Virus record (IMG/VR): IMGVR_UViG_3300015024_000023
Location: 1 to 30,565 of that record
Strand: one strand, 5' to 3'
DNA from: a virus
Length of the DNA: 30,565 nt
The position numbers were made by a program, and so were the translations under genes. Under the pieces are notes generated by a model that was given only the letters and a program-made list of their open reading frames with translations, was not told the origin of the DNA and searched no databases. This document shows positions 23,787 to 29,341 of the stretch, in pieces. Within the stretch, counting starts at the first letter, position 1, and each line of letters opens with the position of its first letter.

Positions 23787-24149
23787 ATGCTACTATTATC
23801 AATCTTATTTTTTATCCTGGGTGCTGCGCTAGACGCCGCCCAGGATGTACTAAAAACTAATTTTTCTACCAGCAAATTTAAAAACCTTAACCCTAAATTT
23901 TGGAACCCTGCCGAATCATGGGTAAATAAATGGGCCAACGGATCAACCACTAAAGAGCGTTTCCCTGGCTCCTCGACCATTTTTAGTGCCTTTACCGACG
24001 CCTGGCACCTACTAAAATTTGCTATGCTTTTCTGTCTATTTTCTGCTATTGCCTTATGGCCGCTGACTAATTTCATTATTAGTATAATAATCCTTACTGT
24101 TTTATGGGGCATTTTTTTTGAATTATTTTACCGTTTTTTGCATAAATAA
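23787..24149 (+). CDS. Conserved membrane protein of Bacteroidota type
   Basis: A 120-residue membrane protein with an N-terminal hydrophobic segment (about residues 1-17) and two more near 77-112 (LLKFAMLFCLFSAIALWPL and IISIIILTVLWGIFFELFY). The middle carries the motifs NPKFWNPAESWVNKW and FPGSSTIFSAFTDAWHLL, which I associate with short membrane proteins found in Bacteroidota genomes. It may be a captured host gene. It begins the lysis region, just after the fibre, but it lacks an obvious lysis motif. The 3' end, including the stop, is the second copy of the 27-bp repeat. Confidence 0.7.
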   Translation: MLLLSILFFILGAALDAAQDVLKTNFSTSKFKNLNPKFWNPAESWVNKWANGSTTKERFPGSSTIFSAFTDAWHLLKFAMLFCLFSAIALWPLTNFIISIIILTVLWGIFFELFYRFLHK

Positions 24150-24154
24150 TATAA
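24128..24154 (+). repeat. 27-bp direct repeat, copy 2
   Basis: Identical to 9476-9502. It covers the last codons and stop of the membrane protein gene and five bases beyond. Here the TTTTTTG inside it also stands at the right distance from a -7-like box, so this copy may supply a -33 element. Confidence 0.85.
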
Positions 24155-24170
24155 TTTTTACCGATATTTG
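24137..24170 (+). promoter_or_regulatory. Possible promoter of the lysis genes
   Basis: TTTG (24137-24140), a 22-base spacer and GATATTTG (24163-24170, one mismatch to TAnnTTTG) repeat the layout of the promoter at 2680-2713. The next ATG is at 24198. Confidence 0.4.
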
Positions 24171-24197
24171 TATAATTAACATAACTAACTGATATTG

Positions 24198-24584
24198 ATG
24201 GCTCTCAAAACTATCCCACAGATTGAAGAATTTGCGGCCCAGGCCGGGCAATATTTAAACGGTAATACAGACACTAAAATAGCTTATGCCCTTCGTAAAG
24301 TGCTTAAAAATGCCGAATCAGCGGCAAAACATTACAACGAAGATTTAGAGGATTTGCGTATCGAACACGCCCTTACGGGTGATCATGGTGCAATTTTGCG
24401 CGACGAAAAGAACGGTTACAAGTTTGATAAGGCTGGTTTACGCGCCCTTAACACTGCCGCAAAAAAACTCCATAAAGACCAGGTTTATGAAGTTAATAGT
24501 CATCTGGTATCTGATAATATTTATGAGCTTACCGAAGAGCAGGTAAGCGCGTTTGAAGGCTTTATTCTACCCTTATTGTCATAA
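24198..24584 (+). CDS. DUF1617-like hypothetical phage protein
   Basis: A 128-residue soluble helical protein. The ATG at 24198 is chosen over an upstream TTG at 24195, which would add a single residue. It has a long helix (TKIAYALRKVLKNAESAAKH, about residues 27-46), then a charged segment, and ends YELTEEQVSAFEGFILPLLS. The order, with A-Y-x-L-x-K-x-x-K then a run of acidic and basic residues and a final L-T-x-E-x-x-x-x-x-E, resembles the small DUF1617 phage family of unknown role. It is coupled by a one-base overlap to the next gene. Confidence 0.55.
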   Translation: MALKTIPQIEEFAAQAGQYLNGNTDTKIAYALRKVLKNAESAAKHYNEDLEDLRIEHALTGDHGAILRDEKNGYKFDKAGLRALNTAAKKLHKDQVYEVNSHLVSDNIYELTEEQVSAFEGFILPLLS

Positions 24585-24844
24585 TGGATGCAGCGAAAAT
24601 GTTGGTTAAGGATTTTTTACAGATTATTATAGTTGTGTTTTTTTCTGGTTGCTTTTATATCGGAACTAAGGATGCAATCGCAAACATGCAGGTATCAGTT
24701 TCCACAATATCGGTCCGCCAGATAGAAATGCAAAAAGACGACGCTATTTATAGAAAAGAAATTTCCGAACGAATCACTTCGCTGGAGCTACGGCAATCAA
24801 TTACAGAAATACGCCTGAAAGAGTTAACCGATAAAAACCGATAA
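24584..24844 (+). CDS. Single-span membrane protein with coiled coil
   Basis: An 86-residue protein with one membrane segment (FLQIIIVVFFSGCFYIG, about residues 11-27) and a following charged coiled coil rich in E, K, R and Q (about 45-83). With an endolysin gene 4 bases downstream, this fits a holin, antiholin or small spanin-like lysis protein. The N-in short tail (MDAAKMLVKD) and long soluble coiled-coil C-terminus agree better with a class III holin or inner-membrane spanin than with a pore-forming class I holin. Confidence 0.6.
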   Translation: MDAAKMLVKDFLQIIIVVFFSGCFYIGTKDAIANMQVSVSTISVRQIEMQKDDAIYRKEISERITSLELRQSITEIRLKELTDKNR

Positions 24845-24848
24845 ACTT

Positions 24849-25385
24849 TTGAAAATTGATTTATTAACATGCTCTAAAGACTTTTTTCGCGGCGCTCTCG
24901 ACGCTCCCAAAAAAGAAGGCATACTCGCTATTTTAAACGCTTGCGACAAAGCCGCTATAACCCTACCAAATCAGGTCGCTTATGTACTTGCCACCGCTTA
25001 CCATGAATCGGCAGGCCATATGCGAGGTATTGACGAGTTTGGGCATGGCAGAAACCACAAATACGGCGCTATGGACCCAGAAACGGGTAAAATTTACTTC
25101 GGGCGTGGTATTGTACAATTAACCTGGAGAGATAACTACCGCCGTTTTTCGCCTATTGCTGGCGTTGACCTCGTGCACCAGCCAGAACTAGCTAACAGGC
25201 TGGATATTTCAGCTAAAATTATCTGCTTCGGCATGAAACGCGCAATGTTTACCGGCGTAGGACTGGACAGATACATAGTACCTGGGCACGCGGATTTTTT
25301 AAACGCTCGCAAAATAGTCAACGGTCTGGATGCTTCGGTAAAAATTTCCGACTACGCGGTTAGATTTTCTCACCTCTTAAGCTAA
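24849..25385 (+). CDS. GH19 endolysin (lysozyme-like)
   Basis: A 178-residue glycoside hydrolase of family 19 that would cut peptidoglycan at the end of infection. Family marks are AYHESAGHMRG with E53 as probable catalytic acid, E63 nearby as probable base, then KIYFGRGIVQLTWRDNYRRF near residues 80-99. The C-terminal NARKIVNGLD near 151-160 is the N-x-R-x-x-x-N-G motif of phage GH19 lysins. There is no signal peptide, so it needs a holin. The start is TTG at 24849; no ATG lies upstream in frame. The holin-like gene follows 4 bases later. Confidence 0.92.
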   Translation: MKIDLLTCSKDFFRGALDAPKKEGILAILNACDKAAITLPNQVAYVLATAYHESAGHMRGIDEFGHGRNHKYGAMDPETGKIYFGRGIVQLTWRDNYRRFSPIAGVDLVHQPELANRLDISAKIICFGMKRAMFTGVGLDRYIVPGHADFLNARKIVNGLDASVKISDYAVRFSHLLS

Positions 25386-25389
25386 AAAT

Positions 25390-25557
25390 ATGAAAAACTG
25401 GAGAACTACTCTTGCTGGCCTATCGGCTGGTCTTGCTATCGTTTTGGCGCCATATGCTGAGCCAGGCGCTACTTTCACCTGGCAGAATATTGTTATAGCC
25501 CTGGGTATTGCTTTACTCGGTTACCTATCCAAAGATTCAAAAAACCCGCAAGTATGA
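25390..25557 (+). CDS. Small holin-like membrane protein (55 residues)
   Basis: A short gene with two predicted membrane helices: TTLAGLSAGLAIVLAPYA (about residues 6-23) and QNIVIALGIALLGYLSKD (about 32-49), joined by a short loop. The N-terminus MKNWRTT and the K-D-x-K ending are typical of small phage holins. It lies 4 bases after the endolysin and overlaps the next gene by 4 bases (ATGA), so it belongs to the lysis operon. The holin role is inferred from topology and position. Confidence 0.75.
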   Translation: MKNWRTTLAGLSAGLAIVLAPYAEPGATFTWQNIVIALGIALLGYLSKDSKNPQV

Positions 25558-26429
25558 TTTATCCTATACGTAGCCTGGGAGCAAAAAACGTGCATGAAAT
25601 TCAATTTGCATGGAAAAAAGTAGGCCAGGAGTTTGAAATTTTAGCTACCGCGGACTGGCATATAGATAATGCTAAATGTGACCGCGGTTTAATGACAGAG
25701 CAGTTTCAGGAGGCAAAAAGAAGAGGCGCTGGTATTATTGCCATAGGTGACCTTTTTTGCGCTATGCAGGGTAAATATGACCCGCGCTCTAGCAAATCCT
25801 CACTACGCCCTGAGCACCAGGTAGACAATTATATTGACGCTTTAGTAGATACTACTGCCGAATGGCTGGAGCCGTATAGCGATAATTTACTTTTTATCTC
25901 TCCGGGCAACCATGAAACAAGTATTTTGAAAAGATGTGAAACGGACCTTATAAAAAGGCTTGCCAATAAGCTAAATACGGGCGTGGCAGTGTCAGGATAT
26001 GGCGGTTATATAAAGCTGGTCTTTTATAGAACCAGCGACGGCAAGCCGTCAGTAAAGGGAAGGCATGACGGTACATCAATAATCATTAAAACCTTCCATG
26101 GATACGGCGGCGGCGGCCCGGTTACTAAAGGAACGATCCAGAGTTTTCGTCAGGCCGTTATTTACCCAGACGCCGATATTGTTATCTCAGGACACGTGCA
26201 CGAAAAATATATTATCGAATATCCACAAGAGCGGATAAATAACAGAGGCGTACTATCTATACGCCCACAAACTCATATACGGGTAGCAACCTATAAAGAG
26301 GAATTTCAACACGATATGGGCGGCTGGCATGTAGAGCGCGGCGGCGGTCCTAAGCCGCTGGGCGGCACCTGGCTAAATTTTGAAATAAAGGACCAGAAAA
26401 CGGTAAAATTCACACCTTACAGCGCTTAA
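25554..26429 (+). CDS. Calcineurin-like metallophosphoesterase
   Basis: A 291-residue metallophosphoesterase with the full set of metal ligands: D34 and H36 in ADWHID, D66 in AIGDLF, N119-H120 in GNHET, a later histidine in TFHGYGGGG, and GHVH in VISGHVHEKY. The substrate may be nucleic acid or nucleotide. The glycine-rich TFHGYGGGG segment and the final tryptophan-rich part are features of phage-encoded members. Its place inside the lysis region, between holin-like and DUF1599-like genes, is unusual for an enzyme of DNA metabolism. Confidence 0.88.
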   Translation: MIYPIRSLGAKNVHEIQFAWKKVGQEFEILATADWHIDNAKCDRGLMTEQFQEAKRRGAGIIAIGDLFCAMQGKYDPRSSKSSLRPEHQVDNYIDALVDTTAEWLEPYSDNLLFISPGNHETSILKRCETDLIKRLANKLNTGVAVSGYGGYIKLVFYRTSDGKPSVKGRHDGTSIIIKTFHGYGGGGPVTKGTIQSFRQAVIYPDADIVISGHVHEKYIIEYPQERINNRGVLSIRPQTHIRVATYKEEFQHDMGGWHVERGGGPKPLGGTWLNFEIKDQKTVKFTPYSA

Positions 26430-26433
26430 TATA

Positions 26434-26778
26434 ATGGATATAATAGAACAGGAAAGACACTTTGATACCCTGGTAGCAAAATGTAAAAAGATTATGCTAT
26501 CAAAAGGTAATGACTATGCCGGAGAGGATAGGCTAAGCAATTTCAACAAGGTTGCCGAAATAGTAGGTATTACTCCGGCCCAGGTGATACTCGTATTTAA
26601 GGCTACAAAATTAATAAGAGAAGTACAGCTCTTAAAATCTGGTAAAGGTGCCGAAAATGAAAGCCTGGCAGATTCTTTTATCGACGACGTAAACTATACT
26701 ATTCTTTGTGATATGATTCTGGCAAAGGCTATACCGGCAAGGCCAGCATTTAACCCAGTTAGAAATTTACATAAATGA
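26434..26778 (+). CDS. DUF1599-like protein (nucleotide modification associated domain 1)
   Basis: A 114-residue helical protein. The segment KGNDYAGEDRLSNFNKVAEI (about residues 24-43) matches the K-x-x-D-Y-x-x-x-x-x-x-L-x-N-F pattern of DUF1599. That family is linked to phage nucleotide metabolism and modified bases and is related to all-alpha NTP pyrophosphatases (acidic metal-binding residues). A second conserved part is ESLADSFIDDVNYTILCDMI with two aspartates near the end. It may act together with the metallophosphoesterase directly upstream. The next gene overlaps by 4 bases. Confidence 0.65.
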   Translation: MDIIEQERHFDTLVAKCKKIMLSKGNDYAGEDRLSNFNKVAEIVGITPAQVILVFKATKLIREVQLLKSGKGAENESLADSFIDDVNYTILCDMILAKAIPARPAFNPVRNLHK

Positions 26779-27323
26779 GAGCTCAGCGCGTAGGCCTGGT
26801 CGCCTATATACTAATTATTTTATTTGCCTGGTTATTCCTACTTTTTGGATGTAAGGCAACCAGGGATAGCAATGTACGTTTTACACACGTCGTAAAATTT
26901 GACAGCTTACACCTGGAAAAACACGAGTATAACTTTAAAGCGATCCAGGCAAGTCAGATAAACGACGAAGGTTTTAGGTTTATTATGAATAAAGACCGCC
27001 CGAAAATTAAGCCTGGGCAACCAATTTTAGAATATGCTGCCGAAAATGCCAGCTCAATAAAATACGATAACTACATAAAAAAAGATACGGCAGCTAAAGT
27101 AGCTGCCATATCTATATCAGTAAAGAATGAGAGGTCTTTATCTGATTCTACTGCAAAAATAAAACTAATCCAAAAAAAAACCGACAGCACACTCGGTGCT
27201 AATATACCCTGGTATGTATGGGTGATTTTAGCATCATTAGCTGGTATTTATCTCTTTATGCGTGTATATCCTCGCAATGGGCGTCTATTTGCTGGCCTAA
27301 TAAAAAAACAAGCTCAGGGATAA
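26775..27323 (+). CDS. Candidate unimolecular spanin (lipoprotein with C-terminal membrane helix)
   Basis: A 182-residue protein with an N-terminal signal ending in a lipobox, LFGC with C26 as the likely lipidated residue, and a C-terminal membrane helix (IPWYVWVILASLAGIYLFM, about 144-162) followed by positive charges. Between them lies a hydrophilic region of about 115 residues. Lipid anchor at one end and membrane helix at the other is the layout of a unimolecular spanin, which links outer and inner membranes and disrupts the outer one in lysis. The residues after C26 (KATR) are not acidic, so surface export is unlikely. It would complete the lysis set. Confidence 0.65.
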   Translation: MRAQRVGLVAYILIILFAWLFLLFGCKATRDSNVRFTHVVKFDSLHLEKHEYNFKAIQASQINDEGFRFIMNKDRPKIKPGQPILEYAAENASSIKYDNYIKKDTAAKVAAISISVKNERSLSDSTAKIKLIQKKTDSTLGANIPWYVWVILASLAGIYLFMRVYPRNGRLFAGLIKKQAQG

Positions 27324-27501
27324 CCTTTATACCCGCGTTTATATACCAGCCGGAATTTTCGCTATACCTCATAGATATATTGCAAACGCCATGGATTAAC
27401 ACCTGGTGAGCGCTAGTCCATTCATACCAGCGTACAACGCCTAACAGTTTTCTGCCTTTATAGGTTACTTCTATTACATAGGGCAATCCGTTTTTTATCA
27501 T
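27256..27501 (-). CDS. Hypothetical protein in the repressor operon
   Basis: An 81-residue protein read leftward, 2 bases after the repressor stop, as third gene of its operon. It looks like a compact beta protein: IEVTYKGRKLLGVVRWYEWT, then SAHQVLIHGVCNISMRYSE and GWYINAGIKVIPELVFLLG. Its 3' end overlaps the spanin-like gene on the other strand by 68 bases, so the leftward transcript would be antisense to the end of the lysis operon. The family is not recognised. Confidence 0.6.
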   Translation of the reverse strand: MIKNGLPYVIEVTYKGRKLLGVVRWYEWTSAHQVLIHGVCNISMRYSENSGWYINAGIKVIPELVFLLGQQIDAHCEDIHA

Positions 27502-27503
27502 TA

Positions 27504-27929
27504 TTATACGTGCTGGGGCTGCCTTAACTGTAAAGGTTTATCGACGCCGGCTCCGTAAAAACGGGAGGTTAGCAAACCTATTAATTCAGCCTGTTTTTTT
27601 GCCATAGACTTTAAGACCTCTAGCTCTTCTTTTAATAATGTTATATCAGTAACAATGGAGTTTTTCTCTATAACCTTATGACGAGGTCCTTTACCCGTCA
27701 GGACCCAGTCTGCCGAAATACCGAATTTTTGCAGTAAAACAAGTAAAGTGTCATGCTCTATTGCTGACTTATCATTTTCCTGTCGGGAAATTTTTTCCTG
27801 ATTTGTACCCACTATTTTGCCAAACTCAGTCCCATTATAGCCGTAATGTTCGCGTATTAATTTAAAACGGTGCCCGACAGTCATACGGCCAACGGCGGTA
27901 ACTTCCTTAATTTTTTCCTTGTTTATCAT
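27504..27929 (-). CDS. XRE-family HTH repressor
   Basis: A 141-residue repressor-like protein. The helix-turn-helix domain covers about residues 16-70: VGHRFKLIREHYGYNGTEFG, then KIVGTNQEKISRQEN (recognition helix) and HDTLLVLLQKFGISADWVLTGKG. The last motif is typical of phage CI-like proteins. The C-terminal part (LLKEELEVLKSMAKKQAELI) looks like a coiled-coil oligomerisation helix. There is no LexA/S24 peptidase domain, so self-cleavage after DNA damage is not expected. Its ATG overlaps the upstream gene's stop by 4 bases. It is the likely binder of the TTTGATAT arrays nearby. Confidence 0.85.
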   Translation of the reverse strand: MINKEKIKEVTAVGRMTVGHRFKLIREHYGYNGTEFGKIVGTNQEKISRQENDKSAIEHDTLLVLLQKFGISADWVLTGKGPRHKVIEKNSIVTDITLLKEELEVLKSMAKKQAELIGLLTSRFYGAGVDKPLQLRQPQHV

Positions 27930-28321
27930 ACCTTTTTGTATTTGTCGTTTTCAACTTCGTAATTACTTAGGTCTATATGTTTAAAAAATTCTTCTTCGTT
28001 TCCATACGAAAAGAGCCATGATATATCGACCTTACATTCATTAAAATATTTATTCATAGCTATCCGCTTTGACTGGCCTAAATGCATGCCGCCGTTGCTT
28101 TCGCGTATCTCAGAGGCATTTTTATTTATCCAGCGTGAATATTGAGCGCCGGTAGCTCCATTAAAAAGGGAGGCAAAATACGTTTTATATAGCTCACCTT
28201 CTAAATTATCTGGGTCTGCAAAGTTTTGCAAATTGGCTCTATACCATTCAATATTTAAAAGTAGCTCATTGCCGCCAGAATCTTTGCGAACATTTTTCAT
28301 TGTTTCTACGTAATTAGTCAT
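27926..28321 (-). CDS. Hypothetical protein, first gene of the repressor operon
   Basis: A 131-residue protein. An in-frame ATG at 28396 would add 25 residues, but it would lie upstream of, or at, the predicted transcription start near 28388, so I prefer the ATG at 28321. The protein is helical with many aromatic residues (NIEWYRANLQNFADPDNLEG, FASLFNGATGAQYSRWINKN). It has a possible recognition-like segment, SKRIAMNKYFNE, and an acidic end. It is encoded before the XRE repressor and may be its partner or a second regulator. The family is not recognised. Confidence 0.65.
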   Translation of the reverse strand: MTNYVETMKNVRKDSGGNELLLNIEWYRANLQNFADPDNLEGELYKTYFASLFNGATGAQYSRWINKNASEIRESNGGMHLGQSKRIAMNKYFNECKVDISWLFSYGNEEEFFKHIDLSNYEVENDKYKKV

Positions 28322-28327
28322 AATCTT

Positions 28328-28363
28328 TTTGATATGTTTGATATTTTTATTATCTTTGATACA
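28328..28363. repeat. Operator array 1: four 9-bp units
   Basis: Units TTTGATATG, TTTGATATT, TTTATTATC and TTTGATACA follow each other without gaps; the third is degenerate. An inverted copy, ATATCAAA, stands at 28390-28397. The array covers both elements of the rightward promoter. It corresponds unit for unit to the array at 28663-28698, with about 30 of 36 bases identical. Confidence 0.8.
28329..28358 (+). promoter_or_regulatory. Rightward early promoter (PR) inside array 1
   Basis: TTG (28329-28331), a 19-base spacer and TATCTTTG (28351-28358) match the Bacteroidota promoter very well. The first operator unit overlaps the -33 TTG and the fourth overlaps the -7 box. The start would fall near 28363, leaving a leader of about 65 bases before the ATG at 28429. 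Confidence 0.7.
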
Positions 28364-28393
28364 ATAATCAATCCATAAATAATATAAACATAT

Positions 28394-28424
28394 CAAATGT
28401 ATTAAATATATTAAACACTAACAA
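28394..28424 (-). promoter_or_regulatory. Leftward promoter of the repressor operon
   Basis: Read on the minus strand: TTG (28424-28422), a 20-base spacer and TACATTTG (28401-28394), a full match to the Bacteroidota layout. The inverted TTTGATAT copy (28390-28397) overlaps the -7 box and the start region. Its start near 28388 lies to the right of the PR start near 28363, so the two promoters face each other. Confidence 0.7.
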
Positions 28425-28428
28425 ACCT

Positions 28429-28650
28429 ATGTATAACAATTTAATTACAAAACCTCGTTTACTTCCTAACAGAGCAAAAAAAATCCGCGCTCTAAATGTT
28501 GGTGAGGCCTATATTGAGCCAGCAACATTACTCCGCAATAATTACGCTATCTGTGCAACCACAGTATCGTACATTAAAAAGAAATTACCAGAGAGGGAAT
28601 ATCAAACAGAAAAGCGCCCTGACGGTATCTATGTGCATAGAATAAAATAA
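28429..28650 (+). CDS. Small basic protein in the cro position
   Basis: A 73-residue basic protein with an N-terminal KPRLLPNRAKKIRALNVGEA. The following part, with TLLRNNYAICATTVSYIKKK, looks like a helix-turn-helix or short winged-helix segment, and the end EKRPDGIYVHRIK forms a strand pair. It stands between the two operator arrays, is transcribed away from the repressor gene and is thus in the place of Cro. It may compete with the repressor at the arrays. The family is not recognised; DNA binding is inferred from composition and position. Confidence 0.65.
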   Translation: MYNNLITKPRLLPNRAKKIRALNVGEAYIEPATLLRNNYAICATTVSYIKKKLPEREYQTEKRPDGIYVHRIK

Positions 28651-28662
28651 ATAAAAAATATA

Positions 28663-28698
28663 TTTGATATTATTGATATTATTGATATCTTTGATATA
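28663..28698. repeat. Operator array 2: four 9-bp units
   Basis: TTTGATATT, ATTGATATT, ATTGATATC and TTTGATATA follow each other in perfect 9-bp phase, 12 bases after the stop of the cro-position gene. The array is more regular than array 1 and also contains a promoter. Its last unit runs into the ATG at 28698. Confidence 0.85.
28664..28693 (+). promoter_or_regulatory. Second rightward promoter inside array 2
   Basis: TTG (28664-28666), a 19-base spacer and TATCTTTG (28686-28693): the same sequence elements and spacing as in array 1. Transcription should start at about 28697-28699, that is, at the ATG of the next gene (28698), giving a leaderless mRNA for the following operon. Confidence 0.7.
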
Positions 28699-28826
28699 TG
28701 ATATACTTAACTACTTCAAAAACACAAGCTCCAGGAGCTCGCCGGATCGATTATTTTTATTTAGCCTTAGCAGGTATTGTACTTGCCTCTGGTTTATTAA
28801 TTGGCTTTTTAATATCCATTGTATAA
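28698..28826 (+). CDS. Small membrane protein (42 residues)
   Basis: First gene behind array 2. The 42-residue product has a polar N-terminus (MIYLTTSKTQAPGARR) and one membrane helix (YFYLALAGIVLASGLLIGFL, about 19-38). The start ATG lies at the predicted transcription start; a longer reading in another frame from a TTG at 28664 would run through the operator array and gives unlikely protein. The stop overlaps the next ATG by one base. The function is unknown; such early membrane peptides can act in exclusion or take-over. Confidence 0.65.
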   Translation: MIYLTTSKTQAPGARRIDYFYLALAGIVLASGLLIGFLISIV

Positions 28827-28942
28827 TGGATAGGCTATCACTCAGCGGCGTACGCGCAGCTATTATGATCGTGTTAACCCTTGCCGTTTTTGCCTTTGTT
28901 ACTTACTGGATGTTCTCTCACCCACACCTAATGTATTTATGA
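28826..28942 (+). CDS. Small membrane protein (38 residues)
   Basis: A 38-residue product with a short basic start (MDRLSLSGVRA) and one membrane helix (AIMIVLTLAVFAFVTYWMF, about 12-30). It is coupled by TAATG to the gene before and by ATGA to the one after. I take the ATG at 28826 as start because the same frame upstream only reads through the previous gene and the array. The function is unknown. Confidence 0.6.
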   Translation: MDRLSLSGVRAAIMIVLTLAVFAFVTYWMFSHPHLMYL

Positions 28943-29241
28943 AAGTATCGATTTTTGTAAAATCTTTTTTATTCGACCCGGCCGAAGATACGCTCAATGT
29001 AGCGTATCGGTTTTCGGGCAGCAAAGAAATTATCGAGGAAACGGTAATACTTACAAATTTCTGGCTTTGGCTGGTATTAAATGACCTCACCGGTAACAGC
29101 ACGAGCGCCCATAGCTTTTCAGGCTATGCCGCCGATATGGTTATTATTGATATTGAATCATTCTGCTATAACTATATTTTTGCAGAACAGCGTTTAATGC
29201 TAAATAAATTTTTAACGCAAACAATGATATATCATGGATAA
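28939..29241 (+). CDS. Hypothetical early protein
   Basis: A 100-residue protein with strands at the start (MKVSIFVKSFLFD, NVAYRFSGSKEIIEETVILT), a tryptophan-rich helix (NFWLWLVLNDLTG) and a second helix (IESFCYNYIFAEQRLMLNKF). The order suggests a small soluble alpha/beta protein. It overlaps the neighbour genes by 4 and 8 bases. The family is not recognised. Confidence 0.65.
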   Translation: MKVSIFVKSFLFDPAEDTLNVAYRFSGSKEIIEETVILTNFWLWLVLNDLTGNSTSAHSFSGYAADMVIIDIESFCYNYIFAEQRLMLNKFLTQTMIYHG

Positions 29242-29332
29242 AGAATTAACGCCTCTCGAAAATACCCTTATACATGGTTTTATAATAATAGGAGTTTTTG
29301 TATGGATTTTATTTTTTTCACTTTTTATATAA
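29234..29332 (+). CDS. Small membrane protein (32 residues)
   Basis: Starts 8 bases before the previous stop. The polar N-terminus MDKELTPLENTLIHG is followed by the membrane segment FIIIGVFVWILFFSLFI. At 32 residues the case depends on the overlap, the sound hydrophobic pattern and the fact that it exactly fills the gap before the SSB-like gene. Confidence 0.5.
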   Translation: MDKELTPLENTLIHGFIIIGVFVWILFFSLFI

Positions 29333-29341
29333 ATTTTAATT

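Noticed and set aside
27172-27180. A second nine-A run, in the spanin-like gene, as possible frameshift site
   Set aside because: The zero frame goes on to a sensible C-terminal membrane helix, no long alternative frame follows, and no stop sits at the run.
27324-28428. Integrase, att site or transposase near the repressor
   Set aside because: All frames here are accounted for by the three leftward genes and the promoter region; no recombinase motif or tRNA is visible.
28664-28825. N-terminal extension of the 38-residue membrane protein from a TTG at 28664
   Set aside because: The start lies in the operator array and upstream of the predicted transcription start, and the frame reads through the better-supported 42-residue gene.
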